The notes beneath the pieces are model-generated. The model did not search any database and was not told where the DNA came from. It saw nothing but the letters and a program-made list of their open reading frames with translations. From contig JAODNQ010000294.1 in assembly GCA_025464695.1 (NCBI GenBank), positions 1-32,109 of the forward strand: a stretch of DNA of 32,109 nt. Reading direction: 5' to 3'. This DNA is from Frankiales bacterium. Its GTDB lineage: Bacteria; Actinomycetota; Actinomycetes; Mycobacteriales; SCTD01. This document shows, piece by piece, positions 22,449-28,716 of the stretch (within the stretch, counting starts at the first letter, position 1; every line of letters starts with the position of its first letter). The translations under genes were made by a program, and so were the position numbers.

Positions 22449-23605
22449 GCGTCTCTCCTCAGGACGACGACGGTGACGTCGTCGGGAAGCTTGACCAGCC
22501 GGACGGCCCAGGTCAGGTGCTCGAGCACACCGGCGACACCGGTGCCGGCCGCTACTGCCTCCACCACCTGCCGGTCCACGGCGTCGCGGTCGGCGTGCAG
22601 GTCGAGCAGCCCGTCGCTGTAGAGCACCAGGGTGTCGCCCGGCAGCAGGGTGAGCTCGCCGACCCGCCAGGTGACGTCGGGGAGCACGCCCGCGGGCAGG
22701 CCGCCGCTCTCCAGCCGCGACGTCGTGCCATCGGCCCGCACGAGCAGCCCGAGGCCGTGCCCGGCGTCGACGTAGTGGAGGAACCCGGTGTCGTGCTCGA
22801 GCACGCCGTGGAACAGGGTCGCGAAGGTGCCGGACTGCTCGAAGTCGGTCTGCAGCGACTCCGACGCGATGCCGACGGCCGCCTGCACGCCGCGGTACCG
22901 GGTGGCGGCGCGCAGCACCGAGCGCAGCGACGCCATGACGATCGCCGCGCCGAGCCCCTTGCCCATGACGTCGGCCACCGTGAGCGCCGTGCCGCCGCCG
23001 ACGGAGTACCAGTCGTACAGGTCGCCGCCGACCTGCCGGGAGGTCACGCAGGTGCCGAGCAGGGAGTAGCCCGGGAGGTCGCCGGGGCGGCTGGGCAGCA
23101 GGTCCCGCTGGACCTCGGCGGCCCGCTCGAGCTCCTCGTCGACGGCGAGCTCGTTCTGGACCCACCCGGCGATCTCGCTCAGCAGCGTCGTCTCGGGAGA
23201 GGTGAGCTCGCGCGGGGACTCGTCGAACAGGCACAGCGCACCGACCCGGGCGCCGCTGGGCGTGACGAGGGGGACGCCGGCGTAGAACCGCACGCCGCTG
23301 CGCACCACCGGCATGCCCGCGTACTTCTCGTCGGCGCTCATGTCGCGGATCACGAGCGGGGCCACGGACCGGATGGTGGTGTCGCAGACCGACTGCACGC
23401 GCGGGGTGTCGCCGGTGGGCATGCCGGCGCCGGACTTCACGAACGTGCGGTCGCGGTCCACGAGGGTGACGGCTGCCTTGCTCACCCCGAACAGGCGCTG
23501 GCACAGCCGGGTCACGCGGTCGAACCGCTCCTCGGCCGGGGTGTCCAGCAGGTCGAGAGCGCGCAGGGCGGCGAGCCGGTCCTCCTCGTCGTCCACCTGG
23601 TGCAC
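22445..23605 (-). CDS. GAF-domain SpoIIE/RsbU-type PP2C phosphatase
   Basis: A 386-residue cytosolic protein. A GAF sensor domain spans about 20-155 (VTLVDRDRTFVKSGAG; a Cys at 74 in QSVCDTTI; FYAGVPLVTPSG). The phosphatase domain follows at about 165-386: metal-binding GGDLYD at 193-198, ADVMGKG at 211-217, LYSDGLLDL and the final DDVTVVVL. All PP2C metal ligands expected for the SpoIIE group appear present. It starts at a GTG with an AGGAGGG Shine-Dalgarno and is the first gene of the minus-strand operon. It should dephosphorylate a STAS protein, most simply the one encoded three genes downstream, in response to a small ligand or redox signal sensed by GAF. Confidence 0.9.
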   Translation of the reverse strand: MHQVDDEEDRLAALRALDLLDTPAEERFDRVTRLCQRLFGVSKAAVTLVDRDRTFVKSGAGMPTGDTPRVQSVCDTTIRSVAPLVIRDMSADEKYAGMPVVRSGVRFYAGVPLVTPSGARVGALCLFDESPRELTSPETTLLSEIAGWVQNELAVDEELERAAEVQRDLLPSRPGDLPGYSLLGTCVTSRQVGGDLYDWYSVGGGTALTVADVMGKGLGAAIVMASLRSVLRAATRYRGVQAAVGIASESLQTDFEQSGTFATLFHGVLEHDTGFLHYVDAGHGLGLLVRADGTTSRLESGGLPAGVLPDVTWRVGELTLLPGDTLVLYSDGLLDLHADRDAVDRQVVEAVAAGTGVAGVLEHLTWAVRLVKLPDDVTVVVLRRDA

Positions 23606-23673
23606 GGTCCCTCCTGCTGGTGTGCTCGCGGCCCTGCATCATGCCGGACCCTCTCGCTGTCGGCAGGTCCCGC

Positions 23674-23679
23674 TAGGGT
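23674..23679 (+). promoter_or_regulatory. Putative -10 hexamer for the 70-residue protein gene
   Basis: TAGGGT fits TANNNT, identical to the hexamer before pat. It would give a leader of about 33 nt before the GTG at 23719, containing GAGAGG as Shine-Dalgarno. Confidence 0.4.
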
Positions 23680-23718
23680 CTGGAGCGAGGGTCGAGCCGT
23701 ACGACGAGAGGCCGACCC

Positions 23719-23931
23719 GTGCCCGTGTTCCGCGTCCGCTACCGCCCCGACGAGACGCCCGCGGGCGAGCTCCCCCGGCCCGACGACCTCGTCGAGGCCG
23801 ACCGGGTCGAGGTCGAGGCCGACGTCTGGCTCGTCTTCCGGCGCACGGTGTTCGTCATCGGTGCGCCCCGCGACGTCGTCGTCCGCCGGCTGCCGGCGGC
23901 CCCGGTGATCGACGTCGCGCAGGTCCTGTGA
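23719..23931 (+). CDS. Small conserved-looking protein of unknown function (70 aa)
   Basis: I do not recognise the family. The product is soluble, acidic in the middle and rich in Val, Arg and Asp, with a beta-strand pattern (VFRVRY, RVEVEADVWLVF, TVFVIG, DVVVRRL) and a short Asp/Glu/Pro loop between the first two strands. There is no signal peptide, TM helix or Cys pair. Support for a real gene is the divergent position, a TAGGGT -10 hexamer at 23674, GAGAGG upstream of the GTG, strong third-position G/C bias and a following hairpin. It is divergent from the SpoIIE gene, with 113 bp between the starts, so shared regulation is possible. The beta-rich pattern could suit a small binding or antitoxin-like fold, but nothing proves it. 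Confidence 0.6.
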   Translation: MPVFRVRYRPDETPAGELPRPDDLVEADRVEVEADVWLVFRRTVFVIGAPRDVVVRRLPAAPVIDVAQVL

Positions 23932-23998
23932 GCGGAGCCCGCACACGGTGCCCGGCGACGCGCGCCGGGAGCGCGGTCCTCCGACCGCTGTGAGCGGA
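23926..23998 (+). repeat. Pair of 11-bp direct repeats (CTGTGAGCGGA) flanking a hairpin
   Basis: CTGTGAGCGGA occurs at 23926-23936, overlapping the stop of the small gene, and at 23988-23998, each soon followed by CACAC. Between them CCCGGCG (23951-23957) and CGCCGGG (23963-23969) form a perfect 7-bp stem with a 5-nt loop. Confidence 0.5.
23951..23969 (+). terminator. GC-rich hairpin after the small gene
   Basis: A 7-bp perfect stem with loop ACGCG, 19 bp past the stop codon and without a T-run. It may be a weak terminator or processing site before the coiled-coil gene. Confidence 0.35.
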
Positions 23999-24039
23999 CA
24001 CACTGCTTGCTCCTGCTAGCACCCGGGCAGGAGACAGGG

Positions 24040-24693
24040 GTGACCGTCCTCGACTCCCTCCGCGTCCGCCCCCGGTCGCAGGACCCCGACGCGTCCGACG
24101 TCGCGCTCCCCCTGATGACACGGGCGCAGTTCGGCGTGCTCCTGCTCGTGGGCGCCGTCCTGCTGGCGGGCGTGCTCGCCCTGGTGTTCGGTCCCGCCCG
24201 CGGGATGCGGGACGACATCGGTGAGCTGCAGACCGACCTCGCGTCCTCGCAGAAGGGCATCTACGGCACCCTCGGCACCGGCCGCGAGGCGCTGTCGGTC
24301 ACCCGGGCGCAGCTGGCCGACGCCGAGCAGTCGCTGGTGCTGCAGCAGCAGGGGCTCGAGGTCGCGCAGGCGGCCGAGCAGGACACCACCGCGATCCGGG
24401 AGCAGACCGAGGCGGCGCTGCGGACCGTCCGCGAGGTCACGGCGGCCCTCGGCCCGCTGGACCAGCTGTCGGAGAAGGTGGACGACGCCCTCCGGCTGGC
24501 CCGGACCGCCCTGCAGCTCGCGCAGCAGACGCTCGCGAACGGCCAGGCCGCGCTCGCCGTCGCCCGCGACACCCTCACCACGCTGAAGGAGTCGAAGGCG
24601 GTGCAGGAGCAGCTCCTGCAGGTCGCCCGCCAGACGCTCCAGGAGACCCGCGAGATCAACCGGAAGATCCCCGGAGCGCCCGTCCTCCCCTGA
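24040..24693 (+). CDS. Membrane-anchored coiled-coil protein of unknown function
   Basis: A 217-residue protein that I do not recognise. A polar N-terminal tail of about 28 residues is followed by one TM helix (about 29-48, FGVLLLVGAVLLAGVLALVF). After that comes a continuous helical stretch to nearly the C-terminus, rich in Gln, Ala, Leu, Glu and Thr with heptad-like spacing (for example EQSLVLQQQGLEVAQ, RTALQLAQQTLANGQ). It ends in a short proline-containing tail. Start choice: the GTG at 24040 has AGGAG 6 nt upstream; a TTG at 24007 in frame is less likely. By topology the coiled coil could be outside (positive-inside at the tail is ambiguous). It may be a scaffold or spacer protein; tape-measure-like or MCP-like proteins are not supported. 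Confidence 0.7.
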   Translation: MTVLDSLRVRPRSQDPDASDVALPLMTRAQFGVLLLVGAVLLAGVLALVFGPARGMRDDIGELQTDLASSQKGIYGTLGTGREALSVTRAQLADAEQSLVLQQQGLEVAQAAEQDTTAIREQTEAALRTVREVTAALGPLDQLSEKVDDALRLARTALQLAQQTLANGQAALAVARDTLTTLKESKAVQEQLLQVARQTLQETREINRKIPGAPVLP

Positions 24694-24697
24694 GGCT

Positions 24698-24764
24698 GCT
24701 CACAGCAGACGCACAGGGGGCGCCCAGCCGACGCTCAGCGGGCTCACGGACTCTGGAGCTCCAG
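24698..24764 (+). promoter_or_regulatory. Repeats and 12-bp palindrome upstream of the orphan response regulator
   Basis: GCTCAC recurs at 24698 and 24742 (44 bp apart), and ACGCACAG (24709-24716) with ACGCTCAG (24731-24738) are 22 bp apart; both spacings are multiples of 11 bp. CTGGAGCTCCAG (24753-24764) is a perfect palindrome 29 bp before the ATG. Autoregulatory binding is inferred. Confidence 0.35.
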
Positions 24765-24792
24765 CCACCCCGCGCCACCCCTGGAGCCCCGC

Positions 24793-25518
24793 ATGACCAC
24801 CGCCGCGCCCGAGGCCCGTCTGCTCGTCGTCGACGACGAGCCCAACATCCTCGAGCTGCTGTCCGTGAGCCTGCGGTTCGCCGGCTTCGAGGTCGCGACG
24901 GCCACCAACGGCGCGGACGCGCTGAACCGGGTGCGGGAGTTCTCGCCCGACATGCTCGTGCTCGACGTGATGATGCCGGGGCTCGACGGGTTCGACGTCG
25001 TCAGCCAGTTGCGCAGCCGCGGCGACCGCGTGCCCGTCCTGTTCCTCACCGCCAAGGACGCCACCGAGGACCGCGTGCAGGGCCTGACCCTCGGCGGCGA
25101 CGACTACGTCACGAAGCCGTTCAGCCTCGAGGAGGTCGTCGCGCGCATCCGCGCGGTGCTGCGGCGGACCACCACGGCGGCTCCGGCGGAGGAGGCGCCC
25201 AGCGCGCGGCTCGCCTTCGCCGACATCGTGCTCGACGACGACACGCACGAGGTCTGGAAGGGCGACACCCCGGTCGACCTGTCGCCGACCGAGTTCAACC
25301 TGCTGCGGTACCTGCTGCAGAACCCCGGTCGCGTGCTGAGCAAGCGGCAGATCCTCGAGCACGTCTGGAACTACGACTTCGGCGGGGACGGCAACGTCGT
25401 CGAGTCGTACGTGTCGTACCTGCGCAAGAAGGTCGACATGACCGAGCCGCGGCTGCTGCACACGGTGCGTGGGGTCGGCTACGTGCTCCGCCAGCCGCGG
25501 ACCGCCCCGACCGCCTGA
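24793..25518 (+). CDS. OmpR/PhoB-family response regulator without adjacent kinase
   Basis: A 241-residue DNA-binding regulator. The receiver domain has VVDDE (12-16), phosphoacceptor Asp58 in LVLDVMMPG, Thr86 and Lys108 in VTKPF. An Ala/Pro/Glu linker leads to a winged-helix domain with DLSPTEFNLLRYLLQNPGRV and the final VRGVGYVLR. It resembles the mycobacterial TrcR/PrrA type of OmpR regulators and differs clearly from the regulator at 10088. No histidine kinase gene follows; the next gene is the lipoprotein of an ABC importer, 106 bp downstream. Receiver residues are intact, so phosphorylation by a distant kinase is likely. Confidence 0.92.
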   Translation: MTTAAPEARLLVVDDEPNILELLSVSLRFAGFEVATATNGADALNRVREFSPDMLVLDVMMPGLDGFDVVSQLRSRGDRVPVLFLTAKDATEDRVQGLTLGGDDYVTKPFSLEEVVARIRAVLRRTTTAAPAEEAPSARLAFADIVLDDDTHEVWKGDTPVDLSPTEFNLLRYLLQNPGRVLSKRQILEHVWNYDFGGDGNVVESYVSYLRKKVDMTEPRLLHTVRGVGYVLRQPRTAPTA

Positions 25519-25521
25519 CCG

Positions 25522-25564
25522 CTCGGCACTCGGCACTCGGGGCCTGGCGCGCCGGGAGCGCCCC
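25522..25564 (+). terminator. Tandem 7-mers and GC-rich hairpin after the response regulator
   Basis: CTCGGCA is tandemly repeated (25522-25535, plus CTCGG). It is followed by GGGGC (25539-25543) and GCCCC (25560-25564) enclosing the palindrome GGCGCGCC (25546-25553). The whole can fold into a stable hairpin just past the stop and may end the regulator's transcript. Confidence 0.4.
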
Positions 25565-25624
25565 GGTCTGCTTCCATGGACGGATCAACGTGCGTGCATG
25601 AGTGCGCCCGGACCCGGAGGCACC

Positions 25625-26632
25625 GTGACCACGTCCCACCTGACCCGCCGCCGTCTGCTCGGCCTCGGCGCCGGCCTGGGCGCTGCCGCCCTGCTGTCCG
25701 CCTGCGGGGACGACAGCTCCGCCAGCCCGCGCGCCGCGGGGTCCTCGAGCGGCGCCGAGCCGGTCACCGTGCGCACCTGCGTGTACGCCAAGAACCACGC
25801 GAGCTCGCCGCTGTTCTGGCAGAAGTTCGCTCCCGCGAACTACCGCATCGAGGTCACCCCGGTGACGTCGTCGGCGCAGATCCAGGACGGGCTGGAGGCG
25901 GGGCAGCTCGACTTCGGACTGCTCGGGGCGTACACGACGGTCATCGCCGCCGCGAAGGGCACGCCGTTCACCAGCAGGATCGTCAGCATGACGGCCCGGC
26001 AGGGGCTCGCGCTGATCGGCCGCAAGGGCGTCGTCGACACCGTCGCCGACCTCAAGGGCAAGAAGGTCGCGGTGCCGCCGCCGGGCGCGCAGGTGCTGAT
26101 CCTCAACGAGGTCCTGCGCCAGGCCGGCCTGACCCTGGGCAAGGACGTCCAGGGCATCCCGCTCGCGTACGCCGACCACCCGACGGCGCTCGAGCGCGGC
26201 GACGTGCAGGCCTACATCGGCACCGAGCCGCTGTGCACGCAGTCCGTCGTCGCCGGCATCGGCACGCGCATCGACGTCCGCGGGACCCCGGTCGGTGACT
26301 TCAACACCGCGAACTGGGCCAGCGGCAAGATCCTGAAGGAGCGGCCCGACGTCGTCCGCGAGGTCTGCACGATGCAGAAGGCCGCGGCCGAGTACCTGAC
26401 CCCGGGCGGCGTGAACGACAAGGCCGTCTGGAAGGACCTGCTGGTCACCCAGTTCGGCTACACCGAGCCCGTGTACGAAGCGGTGCTGGAGAACGTCGGC
26501 GCGGTGTGGGAGTTCGACAAGACGCGCGAGGACCAGGTGCGCGGCGCCGGGAAGCTGCTCGTCGCCCAGGGCGGCATCGCGAAGGAGCCCGACTACGAGA
26601 AGCTCTTCGCCCGCGAGTACTGGGACGTCTAG
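25625..26632 (+). CDS. ABC transporter substrate-binding lipoprotein (NMT1/SsuA-like)
   Basis: A 335-residue exported lipoprotein. The N-terminus has a twin-arginine-type TRRRLLGLG and the lipobox LSAC with Cys27, so it is probably a Tat-exported, lipid-anchored binding protein. The mature part has the two-lobe pattern of the nitrate/sulfonate/taurine family: LEAGQLDFGLLGAYTT, then ADLKGKKVAVPPPGAQ and ALERGDVQAYIGTEP, the usual ligand-contact segments. The start is the GTG at 25625, with GGAGG just upstream; an ATG at 25598 would place the Tat motif too deep. It ends 2 bp before the permease start. The ligand is unknown. Confidence 0.9.
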   Translation: MTTSHLTRRRLLGLGAGLGAAALLSACGDDSSASPRAAGSSSGAEPVTVRTCVYAKNHASSPLFWQKFAPANYRIEVTPVTSSAQIQDGLEAGQLDFGLLGAYTTVIAAAKGTPFTSRIVSMTARQGLALIGRKGVVDTVADLKGKKVAVPPPGAQVLILNEVLRQAGLTLGKDVQGIPLAYADHPTALERGDVQAYIGTEPLCTQSVVAGIGTRIDVRGTPVGDFNTANWASGKILKERPDVVREVCTMQKAAAEYLTPGGVNDKAVWKDLLVTQFGYTEPVYEAVLENVGAVWEFDKTREDQVRGAGKLLVAQGGIAKEPDYEKLFAREYWDV

Positions 26633-26634
26633 CC

Positions 26635-27498
26635 GTGGCCCTGCTCAGCGAGGCGGGAGCAGAGGCGCCGGTCGCGGTCCTGCCCGGCACGAGCGCCCGG
26701 CGCCGGGGCCGGCGCCCTCGGCGGCTGCTCGGTCTGCTGGCACCGCTCGCCCTGCTCGGGGCCTGGTTCGCCGTCTCGGAGCGCGGCCTGGTGTCGGTGC
26801 GGCTGCTCCCCTCGCCGCAGACGGTCTTCTCGTCCCTCGTCGACTTCTTCGGGCCCGGGCGGACCACCACCCTGGCGGGGGTCGTGCCGTTCGCCGGCGC
26901 CGGCTGGGACCACCTGCAGGCGTCGCTCACCCGGTGCGCCGTCTCGTGGGTGCTGGCCGTCGCGGTGGGGTCCACCGTCGGGCTGCTGCTCGGACTGTCG
27001 TCGCTGTGCCGTGACCTGCTCGACCCGGTGCTCAACGCGCTGCGCGCCGTCCCGCTGTTCGCCTGGCTGCCGCTCGCGCTGATCTGGTTCGGCATCGGCG
27101 AGGGCGCGGCCCGTGCGCTCATCTTCGTCGGGGCGCTGTGGCCGGTGCTGGTGTCGGTGGCCGACGCCACCGGCCGCGTGCCCCGCAGCCACGTCGAGAC
27201 GGCCCGGATGCTGGGGGTGCCCCGGCGGTCGCTGTGGCGCGCGGTGTACCTGCCGTCCGCCCTGCCGGAGGTGGTCACGGGGCTCCGGCTGTCGCTGACC
27301 CTGGCCTGGACCTGCGTCATCGTCGGCGAGCTGTCCGGCACCTCGCTCGGCGTCGGCGCGATGATGAACGCGGCCCGCGAGACCGGCAGCACCGACCAGG
27401 TGGTGGTCGGCATCCTCGTGTTCGCGACCGTGGGCCTGACCGCCGACCTGCTGCTGCGGGCCCTCACCCGGCGCTGGGTGCGCTGGGCCGACGCGTGA
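26635..27498 (+). CDS. ABC transporter permease (SsuC/TauC-like)
   Basis: A 287-residue membrane subunit of the same importer. It has a basic N-terminal region, about six TM helices, and the EAA-type cytoplasmic loop HVETARMLGVPRRSLWRAVYLPSALPEVVTG (about 186-215; key residues E, A, G and the following P), which docks to the ATPase. LRAVPLFAWLPLALIWFGIGE is characteristic of the sulfonate/taurine/nitrate permease group. It starts at a GTG 2 bp after the lipoprotein stop and ends overlapping the ATPase gene by 4 bp (GTGA). Confidence 0.92.
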   Translation: MALLSEAGAEAPVAVLPGTSARRRGRRPRRLLGLLAPLALLGAWFAVSERGLVSVRLLPSPQTVFSSLVDFFGPGRTTTLAGVVPFAGAGWDHLQASLTRCAVSWVLAVAVGSTVGLLLGLSSLCRDLLDPVLNALRAVPLFAWLPLALIWFGIGEGAARALIFVGALWPVLVSVADATGRVPRSHVETARMLGVPRRSLWRAVYLPSALPEVVTGLRLSLTLAWTCVIVGELSGTSLGVGAMMNAARETGSTDQVVVGILVFATVGLTADLLLRALTRRWVRWADA

Positions 27499-28244
27499 CC
27501 GACGGGACCCTCACCGCCCGCGCCCTCACCAAGGCGTTCGGCCCGCTCGAGGTGCTCGGCAGGGTCGACCTCACCGCCACCCCCGGTCAGGTGCTGTCGG
27601 TGCTGGGCCCGTCCGGCTGCGGGAAGTCGACGCTGCTGCGGCTGCTCGCCGGCTTCGAGCCGCCCACCTCCGGCGAGGTGCGGCAGGACGGCGAGCTGGT
27701 GCGCGGGCCGTCGCCGCGCCGCGGGATGGTCGCCCAGGCAGGCGGGCTGTTCCCCTGGCTGACGCTGCGGGACAACCTCGCGGTCGGGCCCCGCGCGCAG
27801 GGCGCGTCCCGCGCGGAGGTCGCCGACGTCGTCCGGGACCTGCTCGCCCGCACCGGCCTCGAGGGGTTCGCCGACAGCCTGCCGCGCGGCCTGTCCGGCG
27901 GGATGCGGCAGCGGGCGGCCATCGCCCAGGTGCTCGCGTCGCAGCCGCCCGTCCTGCTGCTGGACGAGCCGTTCGCGGCCCTGGACGCGCAGACCCGGCT
28001 GCGGATGCACGAGTGGCTCGGGCAGCTGCTCGCCAGCCGCCCGACCACCACCGTGCTCGTGACCCACGACGTCGAGGAGGCGCTGCTCCTCGGCGACCGG
28101 CTCGCCCTGCTGAGCGCCCGGCCGACGCAGGTGGTCGAGGAGGTCGCGGTGCCGTTCGGTCCGCACCGCGGGAGGGCCGTGCTGTCGGACCCGGCGTTCG
28201 TGCGGCTGAAGGCCGAGGTGCTCGACCGGGTGCTCAGCGCGTAG
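27495..28244 (+). CDS. ABC transporter ATP-binding protein (SsuB/TauB-like)
   Basis: A 249-residue ATPase completing the importer. Walker A GPSGCGKST is at 38-46, the Q-loop lies in MVAQAGGLFPWLTLRDN, the signature is LSGGMRQRAAIAQ, Walker B LLLDEPFAALD, and the switch His is in VTHDVEEAL. The Q-loop has AQAGGLFPW where FQ..LLPW is usual, a minor variant. It starts at the GTG at 27495, overlapping the permease TGA, and ends 3 bp before the convergent TPR gene. Together with the lipoprotein and permease it should energise uptake of an organic anion or similar solute. Confidence 0.93.
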   Translation: MTDGTLTARALTKAFGPLEVLGRVDLTATPGQVLSVLGPSGCGKSTLLRLLAGFEPPTSGEVRQDGELVRGPSPRRGMVAQAGGLFPWLTLRDNLAVGPRAQGASRAEVADVVRDLLARTGLEGFADSLPRGLSGGMRQRAAIAQVLASQPPVLLLDEPFAALDAQTRLRMHEWLGQLLASRPTTTVLVTHDVEEALLLGDRLALLSARPTQVVEEVAVPFGPHRGRAVLSDPAFVRLKAEVLDRVLSA

Positions 28245-28247
28245 GCG

Positions 28248-28580
28248 TCAGACCGGCGCGCCCAGGGCCTCGGCCACGCGCAGGTGCTCGGCCGCCTCGG
28301 CGACCTCGCCGCGCCGCTGCAGGGTGCGGCTGAGCGCCAGCCGCGCCCAGCCGTCGTCGGGGCGCCGGACCACCAGCTCACGAAGGGCCGTCTCGGCCCG
28401 CCCCAGCTGCGCGCTGCCGAACAACGCCCGCGCGTACAGCTCGAGCAGCTGGGTGCTGCCCGGCTCGACCTCCACCAGGGGGGCGAGGACCCTCGCCGCC
28501 TCGGCGGGCTGCTCGCGCAGCAGCTTCTCGGCGTAGCGGTACAGGTCGTAGACCTGCTCGGGCGTGGGCGACTGCGTCAC
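28248..28580 (-). CDS. Small tetratricopeptide-repeat-like protein
   Basis: A 110-residue helical protein. Pairs of amphipathic helices follow TPR spacing: EQPAEAARVLAPLVEVEP, STQLLELYARALFGSAQL, then GRAETALRELVVRRPDDGW and ARLALSRTLQRRGEVAEAAEH, about three repeats with the small residues and the ending Pro at usual places. There is no signal peptide or TM helix, so it is cytosolic. It starts at a GTG with AGGAGG upstream. It is convergent with the ABC importer and separated from the P-type ATPase by 136 bp, in which I see no further gene. Such small TPR proteins serve as adaptors; no partner is visible here. Confidence 0.78.
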   Translation of the reverse strand: MTQSPTPEQVYDLYRYAEKLLREQPAEAARVLAPLVEVEPGSTQLLELYARALFGSAQLGRAETALRELVVRRPDDGWARLALSRTLQRRGEVAEAAEHLRVAEALGAPV

Positions 28581-28716
28581 GAGGACCTCCTCCGGGTCGC
28601 CGGCCGGCTGGGTGCCGGGGGCGTCCCCGGGACAACATGAGGCCGGGGCCGGGACTTCCGTGAGGGCGGTGCAGACCAGGCACGGACACGCGAGGACAGG
28701 TGGGGGAACGCGACGG

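Noticed and set aside
25519..25624. Riboswitch upstream of the NMT1-like importer
   Set aside because: Only tandem 7-mers and a GC hairpin are present; I could find no conserved core of a TPP, cobalamin or SAM element.
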